This document shows, in pieces, positions 1 to 6,196 of a DNA stretch of 6,226 bases. Under the pieces are notes generated by a model. It was not told the origin of the DNA. It was given only the letters and a program-made list of their open reading frames with translations, and ran no database searches. Source of the DNA: a bacterium (GTDB lineage: Bacteria; Bacillota; Clostridia; Oscillospirales; Acutalibacteraceae); contig JAHKXX010000131.1 of NCBI GenBank assembly GCA_020627425.1, positions 1 to 6,226 on the forward strand. Direction: 5' to 3'. Numbering within the stretch: position 1 is the first letter of the stretch; the number at the start of each line of letters is the position of its first letter. Both the position numbers and the translations under genes were made by a program.

Positions 1-30
1 GAAAAAGGGTTATCCCCCGGACCCCTTTCC
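1..30 (-). terminator. Candidate terminator hairpin after rsmB, at the window edge
   Basis: Read on the minus strand, AAAGGG (28-23) can pair with CCCTTT (9-4) around a GC-rich 13-base loop, followed by two more T and then C at the window edge. That is the shape of an intrinsic terminator about 75-100 bases past the rsmB stop. The T tract cannot be judged because the sequence ends. The intervening stretch (31-102) is AT-rich and shows no start codon with a binding site on the minus strand, which fits the end of the operon. Confidence 0.3.
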
Positions 31-102
31 AAAAAAACCTGTATTAATAATGCTAAAGCAACTAAAAAACAGAATATGTTTTTGAAAACTGATTTCCTTA
101 TT

Positions 103-1458
103 TTACACCTTCGTCAGGACGCTGATAAAAAATCCGTCGCTGTCATACTCTCCAGGAATAAGCGTCAGCTCGTTTTCTGCATCAAAGGGCTGTCTTTTTA
201 TACCCTCCGGAAGCTTCAGTCTGCCTGGCTTAAAGTCACTGTGTCCGCAAAGAAAGCGTTTTACTACACCGTGGTTTTCCGAAGGATTCAGCGTACAGGT
301 AGAATACACCAGAACACCTCCGCTTTTCAGAAAATGTGAGGAATTACAGAGTATCTCATACTGTAGCTGTGGCAGTGTATCGGTACCAAGCTCCGTTTTA
401 TATCTCAGCTCGGGCTTTCTTCTTATAATCCCGAGTCCGGAGCAGGGTACATCACAAAGTATCCTGTCGGACATCATAAGCCCCTCTGACTTGGAGGAGT
501 CGGCAGCCTTTGTGCTTATTATATCTATCCCGAGTCTTTCGCTGCCGCTTTTTATAAGGGACAGGCGGCTTTCGTACAGATCACAGGAAAGTATACTGCC
601 TGTGTTTCCCATATACTCCGCTATCGTAAAGCTTTTTCCGCCGGGAGCCGCACACATATCCGTCACTGTCTGACCGCTCTTGCAGTCAAGCGCCATACAG
701 CAAAGCTGTGACGCGGCGTCCTGAATATGAAAAAGTCCTTTTTTATAGGAGTCAAGCTCTCTTATATTTCCTGTTCCGGAAATAAGCAAGGCGTCCTTTA
801 TATAGCGGTGCGCTTCGGCTTTTATATTCTTCTGTGAAAGAATATCTATAAGCGAGTGCGCATCGGTTTTCAGAGTATTGACCCTTGCACAGATAGCCGG
901 TCTGCCGTACAAAGACTGTAGTATTTTCAGTGCCGTATCGTCACCGTATCCTTCTCTCCACAGTCTGACTATAGTCTCGGGACAGGAATACTTTATAGAA
1001 AAGTACTTGTTTTTGCCCTTTTTGGGGTTTGGAAGTCTTAACTCTGTATTTCTGCACAGTGCACGCAGCACTCCGTTTATAAAGCCCGAAGCCTCCCCTG
1101 CCCCGAAGCGCCTGCAAAGATCTACGCTTTCGCTTACAGCTGCCGGAGAAGGCACGCTGTCCATAAAGAAAATCTGATAGGCGCCCATACGAAGTATTGT
1201 CAGTACCTCGGGCTGAAGCCTGTTTATGGGCGTGTCGGAGACAAGCGACAGGTTATAGTCCAGCAGCAGCTTTTTTTCAAGAGTACCGTAAAAAAGAGCC
1301 GCCGCAAAGGCTCTGTCACGAACAGATATATCCGTAGAAGAAAAAGCTTTATCAAGGGCTATATTGGAATATGCACCCATCAGCTCTGTTTTCAGCAAAA
1401 GACTGAGACAAAGCTGTCTCGGTGTCTGTTTTTTTCCGTTGTTATCTGCCTTTTGCAA
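103..1458 (-). CDS. rsmB: 16S rRNA (cytosine(967)-C(5))-methyltransferase
   Basis: AdoMet-dependent enzyme that makes m5C at position 967 of 16S rRNA during small-subunit assembly. With the TTG start at 1458 it has 451 residues, normal for RsmB. The N-terminal part, about residues 10-140, is the NusB-like RNA-binding domain (SVRDRAFAAALFYGTLEKK). The methyltransferase domain follows, with AdoMet-binding DMCAAPGGK at 267-275, CDVPCSGLG at 335-343 containing Cys339, and STCTLNPSEN at 386-395 containing the catalytic Cys388. The start was moved eight codons inward from the longest frame because a GGAGG site is placed for the internal TTG. The fmt stop is then 16 bases upstream. The stop is TAA. 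The zinc protease gene found between fmt and rsmB in some clostridia is absent. Confidence 0.95.
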   Translation of the reverse strand: MQKADNNGKKQTPRQLCLSLLLKTELMGAYSNIALDKAFSSTDISVRDRAFAAALFYGTLEKKLLLDYNLSLVSDTPINRLQPEVLTILRMGAYQIFFMDSVPSPAAVSESVDLCRRFGAGEASGFINGVLRALCRNTELRLPNPKKGKNKYFSIKYSCPETIVRLWREGYGDDTALKILQSLYGRPAICARVNTLKTDAHSLIDILSQKNIKAEAHRYIKDALLISGTGNIRELDSYKKGLFHIQDAASQLCCMALDCKSGQTVTDMCAAPGGKSFTIAEYMGNTGSILSCDLYESRLSLIKSGSERLGIDIISTKAADSSKSEGLMMSDRILCDVPCSGLGIIRRKPELRYKTELGTDTLPQLQYEILCNSSHFLKSGGVLVYSTCTLNPSENHGVVKRFLCGHSDFKPGRLKLPEGIKRQPFDAENELTLIPGEYDSDGFFISVLTKV

Positions 1459-1463
1459 GCCTT

Positions 1464-1470
1464 TTCCTCC
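1464..1470 (-). promoter_or_regulatory. Ribosome binding site that fixes the rsmB start
   Basis: The coding strand reads GGAGGAA here, followed by AAGGC and then TTG at 1458-1456; the GGAGG core is seven bases from that codon. A longer frame opens at another TTG (1482-1480), but that codon lies inside the end of fmt and before this site. The binding site therefore supports the internal TTG. Confidence 0.7.
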
Positions 1471-1474
1471 GATC

Positions 1475-2398
1475 TCAGTCAAATTTCAGCTCGTCGGCAC
1501 TGCTTATATGAAGCCCGTTTATAAAAGCTTTTGAGTCCATTCTCTTTTTGCCCTCGGGCTGTAATTCGAGTATTATAACAGCCCCCTGTCCGCAAGCCAC
1601 CGTAAGCGGATCAAGCGACAGTACACTTCCGGGCTGTCCATGTTTATCCGACAGGAGGGTACTGTGAAGCTTTATTTTTTTGCCGTTCAGTCTTATAACG
1701 GCACCGGGCCATGAGCTTAGCGCGCGAACCTTGTTGTGTACTTCATGAGCACTGCTTTTAAGGTCTATCTCGGACATATCCTTTGTAAGCATTTTTACAT
1801 AGCTCGACTTGCTGTCGTCCTGTGGCGTACGGGTAAGCGTACCGCTCTGTGCTGCGTGCACTACCCTTACGATTAGCTCGGCGCCCGCCGCACTCAGCCT
1901 GTCGTGAAGCTCATCGGCAGTTTCGTTTTCCCCTATCGGAAGCTCTGTTTTCATCAGCATATCGCCCGTGTCGAGTCCCTCGTCCATATACATAGCCGTG
2001 ACTCCGGTTCTGGTCTTACCGTCGAGTATAGCCTGCTGAATGGGAGCGGCTCCCCTGTATTCCGGCAGAAGCGAGGCGTGTATATTTATACAGCCGTATT
2101 CGGGATAATCTATTATCTCCTTTGGCAGTATCTTGCCGTATGCTGTGACCACTATCATCTGCGGCTGAAGGCTTTTTATTATTTCAAGCGCCGCGCCGTC
2201 CCTTAGTGTTGTCGGCTGATATACCGGTATACCGTTTTTTTCGGCACACACCTTGACCGGCGGCGGAGTAAGTATCATTTTTCTGCCCTTTGGCTTATCG
2301 GGCTGAGTAAACACGGCTGCTATCTCGTTTTTGTCGTCAATAAGCGACTGCAGACACGGTACGGAAAAATCCGGCGTACCCATAAAAACTATTCTCAT
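1475..2398 (-). CDS. fmt: Methionyl-tRNA formyltransferase
   Basis: Cytoplasmic enzyme of 307 residues that transfers a formyl group from 10-formyl-tetrahydrofolate to Met-tRNA(fMet), marking it for translation initiation. The N-terminal Rossmann-type domain begins MRIVFMGTPDFSVP. The catalytic region CINIHASLLPEYRGAAPIQ at 103-121 supplies Asn105 and His107, and GLDTGD at 141-146 supplies Asp143; together these are the known catalytic triad. The C-terminal OB-fold, which contacts tRNA, covers roughly residues 205-300 and contains SSWPGA. Length is typical. The ATG start is preceded by GAGGA seven bases upstream. The stop is TGA. It sits between def and rsmB, and def-fmt pairing is widely conserved. 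Confidence 0.97.
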   Translation of the reverse strand: MRIVFMGTPDFSVPCLQSLIDDKNEIAAVFTQPDKPKGRKMILTPPPVKVCAEKNGIPVYQPTTLRDGAALEIIKSLQPQMIVVTAYGKILPKEIIDYPEYGCINIHASLLPEYRGAAPIQQAILDGKTRTGVTAMYMDEGLDTGDMLMKTELPIGENETADELHDRLSAAGAELIVRVVHAAQSGTLTRTPQDDSKSSYVKMLTKDMSEIDLKSSAHEVHNKVRALSSWPGAVIRLNGKKIKLHSTLLSDKHGQPGSVLSLDPLTVACGQGAVIILELQPEGKKRMDSKAFINGLHISSADELKFD

Positions 2399-2415
2399 AG
2401 CTGATTCCTCACTGG

Positions 2416-2880
2416 TCAGATCTTTTCTCCGGGCTTTATTTTTCTGATGACGTGCTCCTTAAAAAGTATCCCGTCAAGGTGATCGTTCTCGTGACAGAGC
2501 GCCTTTGCAAGGAGTCCTTCGGCATTTATGGTAAACTGATCGCCGTATCTGTTCTGTGCCTTTACGGTGACGTACATCGGTCTGCGCGTTACGGCAAATT
2601 CTCCCGGGCAGCTGAGGCAGCCTTCGCTGGTTTCCTGTACGCCCGAGGTCTTTACTATCTTGGGATTTATACACTCTATCTTGCCCTCACCTATATCTAT
2701 CACAAAGATACGGCGAAGAATACCAACCTGAGGAGCTGCAAGTCCCACACCCTCACCGTCAGTCATGGTCTCATACATATCGTCAAGCAGAACATGAAGC
2801 TTTTGATCAAATTTTTCTACCGGTCTGCACACCTTTGTCAGCACCGGATCTCCCTCTTTTACAATATTTCTGATTGCCAT
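2416..2880 (-). CDS. def: Peptide deformylase
   Basis: Metalloenzyme of 154 residues that removes the N-formyl group from nascent proteins at the ribosome, the counterpart of the formylation by Fmt encoded next door. All three deformylase motifs are present: GVGLAAPQ at residues 44-51, EGCLS at 86-90 with metal ligand Cys88, and HENDH at 130-134 with ligands His130 and His134 and catalytic Glu131. Length fits the compact bacterial enzyme. The frame is open further upstream to a TTG at 2922, and there is another ATG at 2886. The ATG at 2880 is preferred because AAAGGGG ends seven bases before it, whereas the ATG at 2886 lies only one base from that site, and because MAIRNIVKEGDPVL is the usual N-terminus. 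TGA stop, 17 bases before fmt. Confidence 0.97.
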   Translation of the reverse strand: MAIRNIVKEGDPVLTKVCRPVEKFDQKLHVLLDDMYETMTDGEGVGLAAPQVGILRRIFVIDIGEGKIECINPKIVKTSGVQETSEGCLSCPGEFAVTRRPMYVTVKAQNRYGDQFTINAEGLLAKALCHENDHLDGILFKEHVIRKIKPGEKI

Positions 2881-2912
2881 TGTCATTCCCCTTTTTATTA
2901 AAAGCGTGCCAT

Positions 2913-2934
2913 AAGCCGGCAACGCCTGTGGCTT
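2913..2934 (-). other. Possible small hairpin in the priA-def spacer
   Basis: Immediately after the priA stop, the transcript can pair AAGCC (2934-2930) with GGCTT (2917-2913), and inside that GGC (2926-2924) with GCC (2920-2918), leaving an ACA bulge and a GTT loop. No run of T follows directly, so it does not look like an intrinsic terminator. It could be an RNA processing or stability element in the longest spacer of this operon, or chance. Confidence 0.25.
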
Positions 2935-4518
2935 TTACGGAATCGTATCGGGATCAATATCCGCATAAACATTCACATCGCTGTAGGCTCTGTTTTTTCC
3001 TATATCCGTTAATAGTCTCGACATAAGCTCCCGAAAGCCTTTGCCGTTTTTGAATTTTATTATCAGTCTGTATCTGTATTTTCCGCTGACCCGTGCTATT
3101 GCGGCGGGTGACGGTCCGAGCACCCTCATTGGGATACCGGGATAGTCCCTTGACGCCGTCGCGGTAAGCTGAGAACTGAAATATACAGAAGCGTTATACG
3201 CAGCGGTCCGATTTTGTGATGTAAACACAACAACGCACACATCAGAAAACGGCGGATAAAGCATAGACCGTCTGATAACTATTTCGCTGTCATAAAACTC
3301 CCCGTAGTCCTGACGGGCAGCGAGGTCTATTATCGGATTCTCCGGCTCATAGGTCTGTATGATAGCCCTGCCCTCGAGTCCGCCCCGTCCGCTTCTGCCG
3401 ACTACCTGCGTCAGCAATGAAAAGGTCCTTTCATAGCTGCGAAAATCATTCCCGTGAAGCATAGCGTCCGCAGAAAGCACACCTACAAGGGTTACATTTT
3501 CAAAATCCAGTCCCTTTGCCACCATCTGGGTGCCGAGCATAATATCATATTCTCCGTCGCGAAAAGCCTTCAGCTTTCTCTCGTAGGAATAGCGGCGCAT
3601 AGTGGAGTCTGTATCAAGCCGCAGTATCCTTGCCGACGGAAATATTTCATAAAGCTCCTGCTCTGCCTTCTGAGTGCCTGCACCCGAGTAGCGCAGCCGG
3701 TCGGAGTGACACGACGGACACTCTCTCGGAGCCGGTATCGAATAGCCGCAATAGTGGCACATCAGCCTGTTGTTTGCACTGTGATAGGTAAGCGAGATAG
3801 AACAGTTAGGACAACTGATCACGTCACCGCACACACGACACGCGACAAAAGTATTATGTCCGCGGCGGTTAAGAAGTATTATAGCCTGCTGACCATGCCG
3901 GAGATTGTCGTCAACAGCGTCAAGCAGCACCGAGCTGTAGTCAGAAGTGTTGCCCTGTGATCTGTCCAGATTCATATCTACCGTTACCACATGGGGCAGT
4001 CTCGCACTGCCGTAGCGTTTTGTCAGGCTATACAGTGAATAGCGCCCGCGTGAAGCGTTATAATAGCTTTCCAGTGACGGCGTTGCGCTTGACAGCAGCA
4101 GCAGACAGTTATTGTACACTGCGCGTAGCTTTGCAAGCTCTCTTGCGTGAAAGCGCGGATTTGCACCGGATTTATAGCTGTACTCCTGCTCCTCGTCCAT
4201 TACTATAAGTCCGAGCCTTTGTACCGGTGCGAATATCGCAGAGCGTGTACCCACTGCGATATTTGCCTCGCCGTTTTTTACGCGCTTCCACTGCTCAAGC
4301 CTTTTTGAGAGTGACAGACCGCTGTGAAAAACGGCTACCCTGTTGCCGTATCTTGCGCTGAACTTTGACAGCAACTGCGGCGTCAGGGATATTTCCGGAA
4401 CCATACAGATAACTCCGCGCCCGTCCTCGTTTGCCTTATCTATAAGGCGCATAAAGACAGAGGTCTTGCCGCTGCCGGTTATTCCGTAAAGGAGCGATAC
4501 CGAGGGTTTTCCCGAGGA
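2935..4518 (-). CDS. priA: PriA C-terminal part (helicase and zinc-binding domain) downstream of the TAG
   Basis: Using full-length numbering, the Walker A is GITGSGKT at 296-303, followed by PEISLTPQ at 325-332. The Walker B box is DEEQ at 392-395, where many PriA proteins have DEEH. Motif III is SSATPS at 427-432. Eight zinc-binding cysteines form four CxxC pairs at 511/514, 520/523, 538/541 and 551/554. GTQMVAKGLDF and QVVGRSGRGG are helicase motifs V and VI. The only start codon near the TAG is an ATG at 4452 (residue 307), five residues after the Walker A lysine and with no ribosome binding site, so re-initiation would give a 505-residue protein without a complete ATP site. This part is therefore functional only if the TAG is read through or is an error. 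Confidence 0.6.
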   Translation of the reverse strand, partial: SSGKPSVSLLYGITGSGKTSVFMRLIDKANEDGRGVICMVPEISLTPQLLSKFSARYGNRVAVFHSGLSLSKRLEQWKRVKNGEANIAVGTRSAIFAPVQRLGLIVMDEEQEYSYKSGANPRFHARELAKLRAVYNNCLLLLSSATPSLESYYNASRGRYSLYSLTKRYGSARLPHVVTVDMNLDRSQGNTSDYSSVLLDAVDDNLRHGQQAIILLNRRGHNTFVACRVCGDVISCPNCSISLTYHSANNRLMCHYCGYSIPAPRECPSCHSDRLRYSGAGTQKAEQELYEIFPSARILRLDTDSTMRRYSYERKLKAFRDGEYDIMLGTQMVAKGLDFENVTLVGVLSADAMLHGNDFRSYERTFSLLTQVVGRSGRGGLEGRAIIQTYEPENPIIDLAARQDYGEFYDSEIVIRRSMLYPPFSDVCVVVFTSQNRTAAYNASVYFSSQLTATASRDYPGIPMRVLGPSPAAIARVSGKYRYRLIIKFKNGKGFRELMSRLLTDIGKNRAYSDVNVYADIDPDTIP

Positions 4519-4521
4519 CTA
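4519..4521 (-). other. In-frame TAG (amber) codon within priA
   Basis: On the coding strand the context is CAG CAG TAG TCC TCG GGA, 18 codons before the Walker A lysine codon. A single C-to-T change from CAG (Gln) would produce it, as would one transversion from a Tyr codon. The position lies in the linker between the LTPEQQ lead-in and Walker A, which varies between PriA proteins, so most residues inserted here by a suppressor tRNA would probably be tolerated. The sequence does not show which residue was ancestral. Confidence 0.9.
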
Positions 4522-5370
4522 CTGCTGTAAAAGCCCCAAAAAGGCATGCTGCTGCTCCGGGGTAAGCTCTATATTTCCGCAAAAGGCAGGCTCGTCCTCT
4601 GCCTTTTGGAGAACAGGCGGCTCCTCGTCGTAGTACATACATATTCCCTTTTTTACAAGGTTATCGACTACTGCACCCGACACGCCCGTAAAATAGCACA
4701 GCTCTTTTTTTGACACATCTCCGACGCTCCTCAGAACATCCATAACAGCGCTCTGGGACGGCGTCGGCTTTGTGAGAGCCTCATCGTTAATTAGCGTTAC
4801 CATCTTTATTGTGGTATCGGCAAGTCTCTTTTTTACTGTCTCTTTTCTGTCAATCAGTCCGCGCCCGTACATATTTTCAAGCAGTGATTCATCCGTCAGC
4901 CCCAGTGCCTTTATGAGTCTGTCCTGACGAACGGGAGTTTTTCTTGCTTTCAGATAGGTCACGGTCTGCTCTTCTATACTGTCGGGGTCTGTCTCTACAG
5001 GCTCTGCCTTTGCAAAGTAACTATAGGTAAGCTTCATCGAAAGCCCCGTCGGCAGCATAGTATTACACGCATCAAAAAGTGTGCAGAAGCAGCGCTCCTT
5101 CATCTGCACAGCAAGATAAAGCATTTCGTCGTTCATGACCGGCTCCCTGTCAAGCAGAGAGCTGATACTTTTCAGTCCCTGTACATCGCTCTCTTTTCTA
5201 AGGCTCATTATCATACCCTGGCGAAGCCTGCCTGCGCCGAAGCTTATAAGGGCGCGGCAGCCGGGAGCAGCAGAGTCTGACAGTTCTTCCGGTACGATAT
5301 AGCTATAGAGTCTGTCAAAATGATACAGAGTTTTTTCTACGGCTATATCCGCCACAAGATATTCAGTCAT
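4519..5370 (-). CDS. priA: PriA N-terminal fragment (DNA-binding part) as terminated by the TAG
   Basis: If the TAG is obeyed, the product is 283 residues. Residues 1 to about 105 match the PriA 3'-DNA-end-binding domain, with DRLYSYIVPEEL near residues 19-30 and PGCRALISFGAGR after it. A winged-helix-like segment follows. The fragment ends with the conserved lead-in to the helicase, LTPEQQHAFLGLL at 269-281, and two glutamines. It could bind DNA but has no ATPase. Expression should be efficient because its start is coupled to the end of rpoZ. A stable DNA-binding fragment without helicase activity might compete at forks; that is inference. Confidence 0.6.
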   Translation of the reverse strand: MTEYLVADIAVEKTLYHFDRLYSYIVPEELSDSAAPGCRALISFGAGRLRQGMIMSLRKESDVQGLKSISSLLDREPVMNDEMLYLAVQMKERCFCTLFDACNTMLPTGLSMKLTYSYFAKAEPVETDPDSIEEQTVTYLKARKTPVRQDRLIKALGLTDESLLENMYGRGLIDRKETVKKRLADTTIKMVTLINDEALTKPTPSQSAVMDVLRSVGDVSKKELCYFTGVSGAVVDNLVKKGICMYYDEEPPVLQKAEDEPAFCGNIELTPEQQHAFLGLLQQ

Positions 5371-5581
5371 CTATATCCGGCTCGAGTATTATATAATCAT
5401 GATTTTTAAATTCTTCGACCGCAACAAGAACAGGCTTATCGGACACCTTGCCGATATCCTCCTGCATATCGTCCGTTATCTGTCTTGCGCGCTTTGCAAC
5501 GGCTATAGCAAGTGCATATTTGCTTACCTTGCCGGCAAAAATATCATCCACGTTGGGTTTTGTGTAGTTTTCGTATTTCAT
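5363..5581 (-). CDS. rpoZ: DNA-directed RNA polymerase omega subunit
   Basis: Small 72-residue subunit that binds the beta-prime subunit and helps RNA polymerase assembly and stability. The omega signature KYALAIAVAKRARQI occupies residues 21-35, preceded by the usual N-terminal segment ending in DDIFAGKVS. The C-terminus is short and acidic (LEPDIDD). Length and position directly after gmk fit the Firmicutes family. The ATG start has GGGAGAG upstream at suitable spacing. The TGA stop lies inside the first codons of priA: the two frames overlap by eight bases (ATGACTGA), so priA translation is probably coupled to rpoZ. The coaBC gene that often sits between rpoZ and priA in other Firmicutes is absent. 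Confidence 0.95.
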   Translation of the reverse strand: MKYENYTKPNVDDIFAGKVSKYALAIAVAKRARQITDDMQEDIGKVSDKPVLVAVEEFKNHDYIILEPDIDD

Positions 5582-5599
5582 ACTTATCTCTCCCTTTTT

Positions 5600-6196
5600 T
5601 CAGCTTAGCATTTCACTTACATCAAATCTGTCCGCCCTCAGCTTTTCAGCCTTCAGCACGGTCTTTACATCGGCTATACACTCCGATAGTCCGTCGTTAA
5701 CTATTATATAGTCATAGTCACGAGCAAGGCTTATTTCCTCTCTTGCACGGCTGAGTCTTTTCAGTATAGACTCCTCGCTGTCGGTAGCCCTTTTTCTTAG
5801 TCTGTGCTCGAGCACCTCCATAGAGGGCGGCATAATAAAAATACTTATACACTCGGGATTATTTTCTTTTATTTTTTTACAGCCCTGAACCTCTATTTCA
5901 AGGATAACGTCTTTACCCTGAGCCATCCACAGCTCTGCCTGTTTTTTTGGAGAGCCGTAGTAGTTTCCCACATACTCGGCATATTCAAGGAAGCCGTCCT
6001 GTTTTATCATCTGCTGAAACTGTTCCCGTGTAAGGAAGTGGTACTCCACCCCGTCCTTTTCTGTTCCGCGCGGTGCTCTTGTTGTAGCCGAGATAGACAC
6101 CTCTACGTTATCGTCCTTTATCAGCTCGCCTACTACTGTTCCCTTGCCTGCGCCGGCAGGACCCGATATTACGACAAGCAGTCCGTTATGCTCCAT
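5600..6196 (-). CDS. gmk: Guanylate kinase
   Basis: Cytoplasmic nucleotide kinase of 198 residues that converts GMP and ATP to GDP and ADP, feeding GTP and dGTP synthesis. The P-loop is GPAGAGKGT at residues 12-20, with Lys18 the phosphate-binding lysine; the usual serine after GP is alanine here. The GMP-binding region follows: SATTRAPR at 36-43, DGVEYHF at 48-54 and GFLEYAEYVGNYYGSP at 68-83. The ILEIEVQG strand is at 98-105. An arginine-rich lid segment (RLRKR at 132-136, then KRLSRAREE at 146-154) and DYIIVND at 162-168 complete the fold. Length is normal for bacterial Gmk. The ATG start is supported by AGGAGG nine bases upstream. It ends in TGA, 18 bases before rpoZ, so the two are probably cotranscribed. 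Confidence 0.97.
   Translation of the reverse strand: MEHNGLLVVISGPAGAGKGTVVGELIKDDNVEVSISATTRAPRGTEKDGVEYHFLTREQFQQMIKQDGFLEYAEYVGNYYGSPKKQAELWMAQGKDVILEIEVQGCKKIKENNPECISIFIMPPSMEVLEHRLRKRATDSEESILKRLSRAREEISLARDYDYIIVNDGLSECIADVKTVLKAEKLRADRFDVSEMLS

Larger units (their letters stand above)
2935..5370 (-). pseudogene. priA: Primosomal protein N' (replication restart helicase PriA), interrupted by an in-frame TAG
   Basis: Read through, this is one 811-codon frame, a normal length for Firmicutes PriA, the 3'-to-5' helicase that recognises stalled forks and starts primosome assembly so that DnaB can be reloaded. Codon 284 is TAG (4519-4521). The 22 codons after it continue in the same frame with SSGKPSVSLLYGITGSGKT, which is the PriA Walker A region, and join directly to the next open stretch. 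No frameshift is needed. The start is the ATG at 5370, overlapping the rpoZ stop. The stop is TAA. All other family landmarks appear intact, so the event is recent, tolerated by suppression, or a base-calling error. If real, the protein loses its whole helicase. Labelled a pseudogene only because of this codon; a functional gene with a sequence error is equally possible. Confidence 0.85.

Noticed and set aside
76..339. 87-codon plus-strand open frame starting in the spacer after rsmB
   Set aside because: Most of it is antisense to the C-terminal part of rsmB, its start lacks a good ribosome binding site, and the product resembles nothing I recognise.
2452..2901. 149-codon plus-strand open frame opposite def
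   Set aside because: Def is certain from three catalytic motifs on the other strand; the plus-strand translation shows no recognisable domain and is an antisense shadow.
3454..4208. Two plus-strand open frames (3454-3960 and 3957-4208) opposite priA
   Set aside because: Both lie opposite the well-supported helicase and zinc domains of PriA and have no recognisable domain; they are shadows of that coding sequence.
4452..4521. Two-gene version of PriA made by re-initiation after the TAG
   Set aside because: The first ATG after the stop lies past the Walker A lysine and has no ribosome binding site, and no ATG, GTG or TTG occurs between them in frame.
4519..4521. Pyrrolysine insertion at the TAG
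   Set aside because: Pyrrolysine is confined to a few enzyme types, mainly methylamine methyltransferases; PriA is not one, and no pyl genes are seen here.
4436..4642. Minus-strand open frame crossing the priA TAG in another frame, suggesting programmed frameshifting around the stop
   Set aside because: PriA similarity is in the same frame before and after the TAG, so shifting out and back would be required; no shift-prone site with a following structure is evident.
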